Part shown: positions 44,719 through 53,005 of the stretch, one piece after another | How the letters are laid out: each line of letters begins with the position of its first letter | Position numbering within the stretch: the stretch's first letter is position 1 | Origin: Pseudomonadota bacterium | Lineage (GTDB): Bacteria > Pseudomonadota > Alphaproteobacteria > Rhizobiales > Tepidamorphaceae | Direction of reading: 5' to 3' | Assembly (NCBI GenBank): GCA_023458595.1 | Contig: JAEWYT010000195.1 | Coordinates: forward strand, 51,850 to 115,849 | DNA length: 64,000 nt | Made by a program: the position numbers and the translations under genes | Notes under the pieces: model-generated | Databases searched by the model: none | The model's input: only the letters and a program-made list of their open reading frames with translations | What the model was told of the DNA's origin: nothing

Positions 44719-46196
44719 GAGGCGGTAGTCTCCGGTCGGACGAGCGTGGCGGCGCTCGCCGGTTCGATGTCGGGTCCGCGCAGGGCGCGGCGCGGGTCGG
44801 CAGGGTCGGTGATCAGGCCGAGGGCGCCGAGGTCGGCCAGAAGCGCCGGGGCGTTGTCGCTGCTAACGGGCGCGAAGGCAAGCGCGCGCCAGGGCGTCAC
44901 GCGGACTGTGCCGTCGGCGTATTGGCTGGACAGGTCCGCGATTTTGGCGAGGGCGGCCGCCTCGATGCGACCGCGCGGGGCGCCAGCGACGACCGCTCCT
45001 GTATTGCGGCGGCGGAAGGGGATGTGGCCGATGGGGCTGTCGGCGGGCGCGGGCGCGTACATCAGCGCGAGATGGGCCGCGCGGATGTCGTCCGGCTCGC
45101 CGTCCGGCGTCCGTCCCCGCGTTGCCTGTGGGTCCCGGATCACGTCCGGGACACGCCTCTGTGCCTGTTGATCGGCCGTGCGACTACGGTGAGCGGTAGC
45201 GGTTGAGCTTTGACTCGTGCCGCCGACACGGTCCGAATGTCTGTCCAAGTCGTCATGGCCGGGCTCGTCTCCGCCATCCGCGGAGTCACTCACCGCATCG
45301 CCGCTCGTGGCTTCCCGGGGCACGCCCGGGCAAGACTTGGAGAGGGGAGAGGCAGGGGCGGCGATTGCACCACACGCCGAGGTTTCCTGCGCGGCCTCTG
45401 GGTCCCGGATCAAGTCCGGGACGCGCGGCTCTTTCTGCCGATCGGCTGTGCCCTCCTCACCGAGGCGTGCAATTTCACCCTGACCAGTGTCCCGGACTTG
45501 ATCCGGGACCCAGTCGGCCGATGCGGCAAATCCGGCCTTCGCGAGGACAGCACGCTCTCCAACCGCCTCCACCAGCTCGTGCATCCGGAACGTCGAGGCT
45601 CCGGCAAGGTCGAGGAACGCCAGCGCCAGCCGTCGCGCGAAATCGGGGGCTTCCCCGGGCGTGCAGGGCAGGACCGATTGTCCGCCGCCGAGGCTGATCG
45701 TCAACGTTCCGTTCCGGTCCCGGACGACGATGTCGGCATGCGTTTCGGCCACCGGCATCAGCCGGCTGCAATCGACCAGGAAGCCGAATTTCGGCGGCAG
45801 GGCGCGCAGCGCGCGCGTCGCCGCCAGCATCGCCTCGATGGAACGGGCGATCGCGTGGGAGTCGAATACAGCTTCCGGATCGTCGCGCCCGAGCGGATCT
45901 GCGGCGACGTTGCGGATTTCCTCTAGTGAGGGCGCGGTGCTGGCGAGGCCGTTCTCCTGAACGACTGAGGCAAACACGTCAGCCGTTTCCGGCCGCAGTC
46001 CACGTACTTGAAGGTTGCCACGGTTGGTGAGGTCGATCAGGCCGTTGCCGAATTTCTCCGCCGCTTCTGCGACCGCACGCAAGGCGGCGGCCGGCAGGGT
46101 CGCCGCCGTCGGCTTGACACGCACCAGCAGGCCGTCGCTCGCCGCCATCGGCGTCACGACGCTCGGGCACCAGCCGACGCGGCCCGGCCAGCTCAC
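44715..46196 (-). CDS. cobG: Precorrin-3B synthase homologue, probably non-functional; repeat insertion and lost Fe-S segment
   Basis: One frame of 493 residues, start GTG 46196 overlapping the cobN stop. CobG is a nitrite/sulfite-reductase-like protein with a 4Fe-4S centre that oxidises precorrin-3A to precorrin-3B. Residues 1-225 are normal (VGWCPSVVTPMAASDGLLVR, LTNRGNLQVRGL, PPKFGFLVDCSRLMPV), and residues 366-470 hold the second half-domain (IGHIPFRRRNTGAVVAGAPR). Residues about 226-365 are not CobG: they are translated palindromic repeats (WVPDQVRD, RVPDLIRDP, RVPDVIRDP). After ITDPADPRR the chain jumps to LRGPDIEPASAATL, so the cysteine-rich segment that should bind Fe-S/siroheme is missing. 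Cysteines occur only at 10, 143, 178, 275 and 289. The open frame is preserved across about 420 inserted bases. Confidence 0.85.
   Translation of the reverse strand: MSWPGRVGWCPSVVTPMAASDGLLVRVKPTAATLPAAALRAVAEAAEKFGNGLIDLTNRGNLQVRGLRPETADVFASVVQENGLASTAPSLEEIRNVAADPLGRDDPEAVFDSHAIARSIEAMLAATRALRALPPKFGFLVDCSRLMPVAETHADIVVRDRNGTLTISLGGGQSVLPCTPGEAPDFARRLALAFLDLAGASTFRMHELVEAVGERAVLAKAGFAASADWVPDQVRDTGQGEIARLGEEGTADRQKEPRVPDLIRDPEAAQETSACGAIAAPASPLSKSCPGVPREATSGDAVSDSADGGDEPGHDDLDRHSDRVGGTSQSSTATAHRSRTADQQAQRRVPDVIRDPQATRGRTPDGEPDDIRAAHLALMYAPAPADSPIGHIPFRRRNTGAVVAGAPRGRIEAAALAKIADLSSQYADGTVRVTPWRALAFAPVSSDNAPALLADLGALGLITDPADPRRALRGPDIEPASAATLVRPETTAS
45132..45152. repeat. Palindromic repeat unit inside cobG (copy 1)
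   Basis: GTCCCGGA-TCACG-TCCGGGAC. On the cobG strand it is read as RVPDVIRDP. It marks the downstream edge of the inserted block. Confidence 0.9.
45253..45329. repeat. Partial composite repeat inside cobG
   Basis: GTCATGGCCGGGCTCGTC at 45254-45271 is a half of the MAGLVPAIHV-type element, and CCCGGGG-CACG-CCCGGG (45314-45330) is a further palindrome. Both lie in the same inserted block between copies 1 and 2. Confidence 0.6.
45402..45422. repeat. Palindromic repeat unit inside cobG (copy 2)
   Basis: GTCCCGGA-TCAAG-TCCGGGAC. On the cobG strand it is read as RVPDLIRDP. It is the exact inverse of copy 3. Confidence 0.9.
45489..45509. repeat. Palindromic repeat unit inside cobG (copy 3)
   Basis: GTCCCGGA-CTTGA-TCCGGGAC, identical to the unit at 22996-23016. 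On the cobG strand it is read as WVPDQVRDT. It marks the upstream edge of the inserted block. Confidence 0.9.
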
Positions 46197-49100
46197 GGCG
46201 CGCCTCCCTGCAGAATGGCCGCCACCGCGTTGCGGCGCGGGCGCCAGAGGTCGCGGCGGATCGCCTCGTCGAAACGCGAGACCATCGCTGCGCGGGCGTC
46301 GGGGTTCGCCTGCCGGAGGAAGCGGTCGACGGCCTCGTCGCCGAGCGTCGCGTCGAAGACGAGGTCGAACTGGCAGTCGAGCCGGTCGGGCAGGGTGGCG
46401 GCGAAGCCGTAGAGACCTTCCAGAGAGCGGGCGATCTCCGAGCCGCCGCGATAGCCGTGGCGCATCATGCCGGCGATCCACTCGGGGTTCGCGGCGCGGC
46501 CGCGCACGACGCGGGTGATTTCCTCGGCGACCGTGCGCGTCTTCGGCTTCTCGGGGTTCGAGGTGTCGGCGTGATAGAGCGCCGGACGCGCGCCCAGCGC
46601 CTCGGCAGCGGCGGCGAAGCCGCCCTCGTGGGCGGCGAAATCGACGGTGTCGAGCAGGTCGATCTCGGCGTGGTCCTGCGGATGGACGAAGGCGTCGGTC
46701 GAGCGCACGCGGTCGGCGAAACCTGCTTCGTCGCGGGCGCCGTCGAGGCCCTGGCCGTAGGCGTGGGCCGACGCCGAAAGGTAGGCCGAACCCAGGTCTG
46801 CGCGCTTCTCCCAGGCGCCGGCCTCGACGAGATGGGTGACGCCGGCGCCGTAGCCGCCGGGGGCGGCTCCGTAGACGCGGGCGGTCGCCCGGCGGAAGGC
46901 TTCGCCCGTCAGCCCGCGCGCTCGCCCCGCGATCGGGTTCCACCCGGCGTCCTCGTCGCACCCGGCGACGGCGCGGACGACGGCGTCGAACAGGGCGATC
47001 TGCGCCTCGAAGGCGTCGCGAAAGAGGCCGGAGACCCGCAGCGTCACGTCCACTCTGGGGCGGTCCAGCATCGCTAGCGGCAGGATCTCGAAGCCGTTGA
47101 CACGGTTCGAGCCCATGTCCCAGGTCGGCCGCGCGCCGATCAGCACCAGCGCCAGCGCGAAGTCCTCGCCGCCGGTGCGCATGGTGGCCGAGCCCCACAG
47201 GTCGATAGTGACCGCGCGCGGCCAGTCGCCGTGATCCTGCATGTGGCGGCGGACGAGATCGTCGGCGGCCTTTTCGGCCAGCACGAGGGCGGAGCGCGTC
47301 GGAACGCTTCGCGGATCGACGGCGAACAGGTTGCGGCCGGTCGGCAGCACGTCGGCACGGCCGCGGGTAGGCGCGCCGGAGGGGCCGGGGGCGACGAAGC
47401 GTCCGTCCAGAGCAGCCAGCAAGGCAGCGCGTTCCGCGTCGGGCGAGGCGTCCAGGCGCTCGGCCACCAGGTCGGGGGCGAGGTCCGGGCAGGCGGCCAT
47501 GAGCGCTTCCGCCAGCGCATCGCGTTGCTCCACCTTCGGCGCGGCGCCGAAGACGTGCAGGCCGTCGCGGATTTGCAGGTCCTTCACGTCGCAGAGATAG
47601 GCATCGAGACGGGCGAGGCGGTCGTCCTCGCTCATGTCGGCCGTCGCGCCGCTCTCGGCCAGCAGGCCGGCTTCCTCGGCGCGCTGGAGGATTTCCGCCT
47701 TCAGGATCGCGGTGCGGCGGCGGTCGAGGCCGTCGGCGGCGGCGAACTCGTCGATCAGGCGCTCCAGTTCGGTCGCCGCGCCGCGGCTGCCGGCGCGCTT
47801 CAGGGGCGGCGTCAGGTGGCCGATCGTCACCGCGCCGAGGCGGCGCTTGGCGGCCGCCGCCTCGCCGGGATTGTTGACGATGAAGGGATAGATCACGGGC
47901 AAGCCCCCGATCAGGGCGGCCGGCGCGCAGGCGCCCGACAGGGCGACGGCCTTGCCGGGCAACCATTCGAGCGTGCCGTGGGTGCCGAGATGGACGATCG
48001 CGTGGATGCGCTCGATCTCGCGCAGCCACAGGTAGAAGGCGACATAGGCGTGGCGCGGGGCCAGGTCCGGGTCGTGGTAGCTCGCCTTGCAGTCGAGCGC
48101 GTTGCCGCGGTCGGGCTGGATCGCGGCGATGATGGTGCCGTAGCCGCCCATCGGCAGGGCGAAGTGCCCGCCGGCACCGGCTCCGTCGAAATCCGGATCG
48201 TCCTGCGGATCGCCCCAGGCCGCGACGATCTTGTCGCGTGTCTCCCCGGGTAGCGTCGAGAAAAGGCGACGGTAGTCGGGAAGCGACAGGAACGGCGTCG
48301 GCGGGGCGTCGCAGAGGGCGGCGACGATCGCCCGGCCGTCGGGCCGGTCGTCGCCGGTTTCGTAGCCCTCGTCGCCGAGGAGGGCGACGATTCGCGCCGC
48401 GCTCTCGACGGCGTCGAGGCCGACGGCATGGGCGGCCTGTCCGGCGGCGCCGGGATAGTCGGAGAGGATCAGCGCTATTCTCCGATCCTGTCGGGGCGTG
48501 CCGGCGAGCCGTGCCCAGCCGGCGGCGCGGGCGGCGGCGAGCCCGATCCCGCATTCGTCCGGCAAATGGACCGTGCGGGCGAACTCGAGGCCCGGCACTT
48601 CCGCTTCCTCCGCCTTGAAGGAGATCGCGGTCGAAAGCAGCCGCCCGTCGAGCTCGGGCAGGACGACCTGCATGGCGAGATCGGTCTGCGAGAGGCCGCG
48701 CGCCGAGGCCGCCCAGGCCTCGTGCGGCGAGCCGGACAGGACGAGCTGGAGCACCGGAACGCCGGCGGCGTCGAGCGGGGAAAGGCCGTTTCCCCCCGAC
48801 TTGGGGTCCAAGCGCGCGGAGAAGCCGGTGGCGTTGAGGATCACGGCCGGGCGCCATTCCTGCAGCACCGCCTCGACGAAGTCGGCCGTCTCCGGCGCCT
48901 TCAGGCTCGCGACATGGAGCGCGCGGACGTCGAGGCCCAGGCGGTCCAGTTCCCGCGCCAGCGCGTCGATCGGAGCGAGATCGGCGGCGAGCAGCCAGGC
49001 ACGGTAGAAGACGATGACGGCGAGGGGGCGGCCGGTATCGACGGGCACCTGCAAGCGGTACTCGCCGTGCATCGGCAGCGGCTCGGCTTGCGCGCCGTCG

Positions 49101-49594
49101 TCCGGGCCAGAGCCGGCGAGGTGCGCCATGAGCCGGAGCGCCCGGGCCGTATTCTCCGGGCCGCCGTGGGCGAGGCAGGCGTCGAGCCGGGCGCGAATTC
49201 CGGGGGCGACTGTGGAGCGCGCCACTAGCCGATCGTCCGCCCGTCCGTCGCCCGGCACTATCGCGAGGCAAGCGCCCTTTTCGCGGCAGACGCGGGCGAT
49301 CTCCTCCGCGCCGTAGCGCCAGTAGTCGAGGCCGCCGAGCAGGCGGACCACCACGCATCGGGCGTGCCCGATCACCTGCTCGACATAGAGATCGACCGAC
49401 AGGGGATGCTTCAGCCGCGCCAGACTGGCGAGCCTCAGGCCCGGCAGCGTCTTGTCCTTCTGCCAGGCGGCGGACACCGCGCCGAGGTCGGAATCGGAAA
49501 AGGACAGGAAGACGAGCTCCGCCGGGCTCTGGCCGAGATCGACGGCGGCCTCGGCTTCGTCCAGCGATCGCGTCTCCCTGACCAGAAGGTGCAT
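46193..49594 (-). CDS. cobN: Cobaltochelatase large subunit CobN
   Basis: A 1133-residue protein of the CobN/BchH family, the large subunit that inserts cobalt into hydrogenobyrinate a,c-diamide with ATP, together with CobS and CobT chelatase subunits not encoded here. Blocks typical of the family: FVEAVLQEWRPAVILNATGF, IHAIVHLGTHGTLEWLPGKA, VIYPFIVNNPGEAAAAKRRL and IGHLTPPLKRAGSRG. The C-terminal half contains GARPTWDMGSNRVNGFEILP, RVDVTLRVSGLFRDAFEAQI and PEWIAGMMRHGYRGGSEIAR. The ATG at 49594 follows GAGGAGGG. It lies 225 bases from cobW because repeat DNA intervenes, and it overlaps cobG by 4 bases. Confidence 0.94.
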   Translation of the reverse strand: MHLLVRETRSLDEAEAAVDLGQSPAELVFLSFSDSDLGAVSAAWQKDKTLPGLRLASLARLKHPLSVDLYVEQVIGHARCVVVRLLGGLDYWRYGAEEIARVCREKGACLAIVPGDGRADDRLVARSTVAPGIRARLDACLAHGGPENTARALRLMAHLAGSGPDDGAQAEPLPMHGEYRLQVPVDTGRPLAVIVFYRAWLLAADLAPIDALARELDRLGLDVRALHVASLKAPETADFVEAVLQEWRPAVILNATGFSARLDPKSGGNGLSPLDAAGVPVLQLVLSGSPHEAWAASARGLSQTDLAMQVVLPELDGRLLSTAISFKAEEAEVPGLEFARTVHLPDECGIGLAAARAAGWARLAGTPRQDRRIALILSDYPGAAGQAAHAVGLDAVESAARIVALLGDEGYETGDDRPDGRAIVAALCDAPPTPFLSLPDYRRLFSTLPGETRDKIVAAWGDPQDDPDFDGAGAGGHFALPMGGYGTIIAAIQPDRGNALDCKASYHDPDLAPRHAYVAFYLWLREIERIHAIVHLGTHGTLEWLPGKAVALSGACAPAALIGGLPVIYPFIVNNPGEAAAAKRRLGAVTIGHLTPPLKRAGSRGAATELERLIDEFAAADGLDRRRTAILKAEILQRAEEAGLLAESGATADMSEDDRLARLDAYLCDVKDLQIRDGLHVFGAAPKVEQRDALAEALMAACPDLAPDLVAERLDASPDAERAALLAALDGRFVAPGPSGAPTRGRADVLPTGRNLFAVDPRSVPTRSALVLAEKAADDLVRRHMQDHGDWPRAVTIDLWGSATMRTGGEDFALALVLIGARPTWDMGSNRVNGFEILPLAMLDRPRVDVTLRVSGLFRDAFEAQIALFDAVVRAVAGCDEDAGWNPIAGRARGLTGEAFRRATARVYGAAPGGYGAGVTHLVEAGAWEKRADLGSAYLSASAHAYGQGLDGARDEAGFADRVRSTDAFVHPQDHAEIDLLDTVDFAAHEGGFAAAAEALGARPALYHADTSNPEKPKTRTVAEEITRVVRGRAANPEWIAGMMRHGYRGGSEIARSLEGLYGFAATLPDRLDCQFDLVFDATLGDEAVDRFLRQANPDARAAMVSRFDEAIRRDLWRPRRNAVAAILQGGAP

Positions 49595-49647
49595 GTCAGC
49601 CCTCCTCGTGCCGGGTGGCGGAGACGACGGCGTTCGCCGGACGAAAT

Positions 49648-49766
49648 CCCCGCTTTCGCGGGAATGAGCGGGGGATGGGGTCATCCGAGCGCGCGGCGGT
49701 TGCCTGCGAAGCCTGCCCCTCCGTCGTCGTCCCGGCTCGCGCTGGGCTTGGCCGGGATGACGAAAG
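49648..49766. repeat. Repeat-filled gap between cobW and cobN
   Basis: The 225-base gap holds CCCCGCTTTCGCGGGAATGA with CGGGG after it (49650-49675), an imperfect hairpin, and an imperfect dyad GTCGTCCCGGC...GCCGGGATGAC (49727-49762). They are of the dispersed-repeat kind; I see no gene or promoter. Confidence 0.6.
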
Positions 49767-49819
49767 CGAGGCACGTGGCCGGCCCGACGATGGAGCGGGT
49801 GGCGTTCACCGTCCTGCCC

Positions 49820-50872
49820 TCATCCCCTTATCGCCGCGTCGATCGCGGCCTGGTCGAGGCCGGTCTCGCCGATGACGACGAGGCGGCCGACGCGGTGATC
49901 GGATGCCGTCCACGGCCGGTCGTAGGCGTGGCGGAAGCGGCCGCCGACGCCCTGGACGGCGAGGCGCATCGGCTTGCCCCGGACCGGCACGAAGCCCTTG
50001 ACGCGCAGGATGTCGTGCGCCTCGGCGACGTGCTTCAGGCGGGCGACCAGCTCGTCGGGATCGTCGATCTCGCCGATCTCGACGACGAACGTCTCGAAGT
50101 CGTCGTGCTCGTGGTCGCCCTCGTCGTCGTGGTGCGAGGGGCGGGCGGCGAGGTCGTCTTCCGCCGCGGCACCGATGCCGAGCAGCACGGCCGGGTCGAT
50201 CCTGCCCTCGTGCGCGGGCACGACCTTCACCGCGCGCGGCACGACGGCGGCGATATCGTGCTTCAGCCGGTCTATGCCGGGCGCGTCGAGCATGTCGGTC
50301 TTGTTGAGAACGATCAGATCGGCGGCCATCAGCTGGTCCTCGTAGACCTCGGCGAGCGGGTTGTCGTGGTCGACGGAGGGGTCTTCGGCACGCTGCCTCG
50401 CGATCGCCTCCGGGTCCTCGGCGAAGCGGCCGGTCGCGACCGCCGGGCCGTCGACCACGGCGATGACGCCGTCGACGGTCATGCGCGAGCGGACGGCCGG
50501 CCAGTCGAAGGCCTTGATCAGCGGCTTCGGCAAGGCCAGTCCGGACGTCTCGATCAGCACGTGCTCGGGCGGATCGTCGCGGTCGAGCAGGGCCTGCATC
50601 GTCGGCAGGAAGTCGTCGGCCACCGTGCAGCAGATGCAGCCGTTGGCGAGCTCGACGATATCCTCCTCCTTGCACCCGGCGATGCCGCAGCTCTTCAGGA
50701 GATCGCCGTCGATGCCGAGCGAGCCAAACTCGTTGACGATGATGGCGATGCGCCGGCCATTGGCGTTCTCGAGGACGTGGCGCACCAGCGTCGTCTTGCC
50801 GGCGCCGAGGAAGCCGGTGATCACGGTTGTGGGGATTTTCTCGGCGCTGAGCTTCTGGGCAGGCGCGGTCAT
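49820..50872 (-). CDS. cobW: CobW-family GTP-binding metallochaperone
   Basis: A 350-residue G3E-family GTPase believed to deliver cobalt to the chelatase. Walker A is ITGFLGAGKTTLVRHVLENA. The metal motif CxCC is in ELANGCICCTVADDFLP, then VLIETSGLALPKPLIKAF and LIVLNKTDMLD. A His/Asp-rich linker, SHHDDEGDHEHDD, precedes the C-terminal CobW_C domain (HDILRVKGFVPVRGKPMRLA). The ATG at 50872 overlaps the DUF1636 stop by 4 bases. Its place ahead of cobN fits cobalt loading for CobN. Confidence 0.94.
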   Translation of the reverse strand: MTAPAQKLSAEKIPTTVITGFLGAGKTTLVRHVLENANGRRIAIIVNEFGSLGIDGDLLKSCGIAGCKEEDIVELANGCICCTVADDFLPTMQALLDRDDPPEHVLIETSGLALPKPLIKAFDWPAVRSRMTVDGVIAVVDGPAVATGRFAEDPEAIARQRAEDPSVDHDNPLAEVYEDQLMAADLIVLNKTDMLDAPGIDRLKHDIAAVVPRAVKVVPAHEGRIDPAVLLGIGAAAEDDLAARPSHHDDEGDHEHDDFETFVVEIGEIDDPDELVARLKHVAEAHDILRVKGFVPVRGKPMRLAVQGVGGRFRHAYDRPWTASDHRVGRLVVIGETGLDQAAIDAAIRG

Positions 50873-51297
50873 TCGGCGGCGTCCTTCATGTCGGTTTCGG
50901 GCAGATCGGATTGCGGGAAGGCGAGGTGGGTCGGGAAGCGGCCGACGATCGCGTGGCGCAGGGAGTCCGGCCGGCCGGAGCGCAGCACCGCGCCGATCTC
51001 GGATTTCGCGTAGGCCGCGCCGTAGGCGATCAGGTCGTCGGCGTGCTCGGGGCCGACATGGCCGACCATGTAGGCCCATTTGCCGGGCTGCGAGAGACCC
51101 GCCGAGCAGCCCTGCTCGCAATTGGCGAAGCAGACGACCGGCGCGACGTCGACCGGGGCGGCGTCGCCCAGGTCCTCGAGCTTCCGGGCGACCGCTTCGT
51201 ACAGCAGCCTGCCCGGCGGCGTCTCGCCCTCGGCCAAAGGCGTCCCGTCCTGCTTGCAGGTGGTGCAGACGTAGAGGCAGGGTCGGTTCTCGGCCAA
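50869..51297 (-). CDS. DUF1636 family protein, thioredoxin-like metal-binding candidate
   Basis: A 142-residue protein of DUF1636, which commonly sits beside cobW/cobN. The start is TTG at 51297, preceded by AAGGGGA. The Cys pattern CLYVCTTCKQDGTPLAEGE and VVCFANCEQGCSAGL resembles thioredoxin-like 2Fe-2S ferredoxins, so it may carry an Fe-S cluster or bind cobalt. It is the first gene behind the cobalamin riboswitch and overlaps cobW. Its function has not been established to my knowledge. Confidence 0.85.
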   Translation of the reverse strand: MAENRPCLYVCTTCKQDGTPLAEGETPPGRLLYEAVARKLEDLGDAAPVDVAPVVCFANCEQGCSAGLSQPGKWAYMVGHVGPEHADDLIAYGAAYAKSEIGAVLRSGRPDSLRHAIVGRFPTHLAFPQSDLPETDMKDAAE

Positions 51298-51464
51298 CGC
51301 TATAGTCCCCTTCAAAAGCGCGGTCGTCGCGCAGTTCGGGGTGCGTGGTCCGTTCCCCAGGCGGCGCCCGAAGGCAATGGCGCCTGGGAACAAGGCCGGC
51401 ACGGCGAATCCGCAGCCGGTCTTCCGCTCCCGCCGGCGCACCCCGCCCGGCATCGCGGTCAGTT

Positions 51465-51645
51465 TCCGGACGGCAGGTCTCCTGGCTCGCGGATCAAGTC
51501 GCTTGCCCGTCGCCTTCCCGGGCGCCACGAAGTGGCAGGTCGCCCAGTGGACATCAGACGGGCGGCTCTCCGCCTACAGTTGCGGGGGCAGCCGCGGCAT
51601 GGGGAGGATCACCCCCGGCACCGCGTTCCCTTTTCACCTTCCTCG
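51465..51645 (-). ncRNA. Cobalamin (B12) riboswitch controlling the DUF1636-cobW-cobN-cobG-cobHIJ operon
   Basis: On the minus strand the order is AAGGTGAAAAGGGAACGCGG (51640-51621), then GGCTGCCCCCGCAACTGTAG (core), CCACTGG, a GGGAAGGCGACGGGCAAG arm, and the B12 box GAGCCAGGAGACCTGCC (51488-51472). These are the conserved parts of the AdoCbl aptamer in the right order. The box lies about 175 bases before the first start codon. High B12 should lower expression of the operon. Confidence 0.93.
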
Positions 51646-51726
51646 TTGGAAGGACCGTCACAGGATTGACTATTGCCTCGTCGGGGGCGAGTCAATCGGA
51701 CCGTCAACGACGCAAAGAGGCGCGAA

Positions 51727-52248
51727 TTGGACAGTCTCGGCCATCTGACCCTGGTGCTCGGCGGGGCGCGATCGGGCAAGAGCCGCCACGCCGAGGGCCT
51801 CGCGACGCGCGAACCGGCGCCGTGGGTCTATGTCGCGACCGCGGAAGCCCACGACGAGGAGATGCGCGGGCGGATCGCGGCTCATCGCGCCCGCCGCGAG
51901 GAGGGCTGGACGACGATCGAGGCGCCGGTCGCCCTGCCGGAGGCCATCAGCGCCGCGCCCGAGGCGCCGATGCTGGTCGATTGCCTGACGCTGTGGCTGA
52001 CGAACCTGATGCTCTCCGACCGGGATCTGGCCGCCGCCTGCGCCGATCTCGAGGCCGCGCTCGCCGCCCGCCGCGCGACCACCGTGCTCGTTTCCAACGA
52101 GGTGGGTCTCGGCATCGTGCCCGACAACGCGCTGGCTCGCGCCTTCCGCGACGAGCAGGGCCGGCTCAACCAGCGCATGGCTGGCCGCGCCGCCCGAGTG
52201 GTCTACATGGTGGCGGGGTTGCCGATGGTGGTGAAGGACGACAGATGA
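51727..52248 (+). CDS. cobU: Bifunctional adenosylcobinamide kinase/adenosylcobinamide-phosphate guanylyltransferase
   Basis: A 173-residue enzyme (cobP in Pseudomonas nomenclature) that phosphorylates adenosylcobinamide and attaches GMP. Walker A is VLGGARSGKSRHAEGLA; the guanylate-binding region includes WVYVATAEAHDEEMRGRIAA, HRARREEGWTTIEAP, LVDCLTLWLTNLML and VSNEVGLGIVPDNALARAFR. The TTG at 51727, 6 bases after AGAGG, gives the usual family length. It is divergent from the riboswitch operon and overlaps cobO by ATGA. Confidence 0.93.
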   Translation: MDSLGHLTLVLGGARSGKSRHAEGLATREPAPWVYVATAEAHDEEMRGRIAAHRARREEGWTTIEAPVALPEAISAAPEAPMLVDCLTLWLTNLMLSDRDLAAACADLEAALAARRATTVLVSNEVGLGIVPDNALARAFRDEQGRLNQRMAGRAARVVYMVAGLPMVVKDDR

Positions 52249-52880
52249 GCGACAACAGGACCGACGACGCGGCAAAATCGGACGAGCAGGGCCGCCATCG
52301 CGCCAAGATGGAGAAGCGCAAGGCGGTGCAGGACGCCGAGGTCGCCTCCAAGACCATCGAGAACAAGGGCCTGCTGATCGTCAACACCGGGCCCGGCAAG
52401 GGCAAGTCTACGGCCGCCTTCGGGCTGGCGCTGCGGATGGTCGGGCACGGGCGCAAGGTCGGCGTCGTCCAGTTCATCAAGGGGGCGTGGTCGACCGGCG
52501 AGCGCACGGTGCTCGAAACGTTCGGCGATCTCGTCGAATGGCATACGATGGGCGAGGGCTTCACCTGGGAGACGCAGGACAAGGCGCGCGACATCGCGGC
52601 CGCGGGGAAGGCCTGGGAGACGGCGAAGGCGCTGATGGCCGATCCGGCGATGTCGCTCGTCGTCCTCGACGAGCTGAACATCGCGCTCCGGTACGACTAC
52701 CTGCCGCTCGACGCGGTGGTGGAGACGCTGAGGAACCGGCGGGCGGACCTGCACGTCGTCGTCACCGGCCGCAACGCCAAGCCGGAACTGGTGGAGGCGG
52801 CCGACCTCGTCACGGAGATGGGTGCCGTGAAGCATCACTTCGCCGCCGGCGTGAAGGCGCAGGAGGGGATCGAGTTCTGA
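52245..52880 (+). CDS. cobO: Cob(I)yrinic acid a,c-diamide adenosyltransferase
   Basis: A 211-residue CobA/CobO-type enzyme that transfers the 5'-deoxyadenosyl group from ATP to cobalt. Signatures: LLIVNTGPGKGKSTAAFGLA (Walker A), VGVVQFIKGAWSTGERTVLE, TQDKARDIAAAGKAWETAK, SLVVLDELNIALRYDYLPLD and VVVTGRNAKPELVEAADLVT. The final 27 codons recur as a decayed copy at 53006-53086. The gene overlaps cobU by 4 bases and is intact. Confidence 0.95.
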   Translation: MSDNRTDDAAKSDEQGRHRAKMEKRKAVQDAEVASKTIENKGLLIVNTGPGKGKSTAAFGLALRMVGHGRKVGVVQFIKGAWSTGERTVLETFGDLVEWHTMGEGFTWETQDKARDIAAAGKAWETAKALMADPAMSLVVLDELNIALRYDYLPLDAVVETLRNRRADLHVVVTGRNAKPELVEAADLVTEMGAVKHHFAAGVKAQEGIEF

Positions 52881-52904
52881 GGGCCATGGCGATGACCTCT
52901 CCAC

Positions 52905-52990
52905 CGTCATGCCCGGACGTGTTCCGGGCATCCATGAGCGGTGCCCGCTCCCGCAAGGACGTGGATGGCCGGGACAAGCCCGGCCATGAC
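52905..52990. repeat. Composite palindromic repeat (MAGLVPAIHV type)
   Basis: Two dyads, ATGCCCGGA-CGTGT-TCCGGGCAT (52909-52931) and ATGGCCGGG-ACAAG-CCCGGCCAT (52965-52987), are joined by a 33-base linker. On the minus strand the element reads MAGLVPAIHVLAG. It lies exactly between cobO and the copy of the cobO end. Confidence 0.85.
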
Positions 52991-53005
52991 GCTGCGAGGG
53001 GACCG

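Noticed and set aside
46197..49358. Apparent N-terminal extension of CobG of over 1000 residues
   Set aside because: It is cobN in another frame. CobG starts at the GTG that overlaps the cobN stop.
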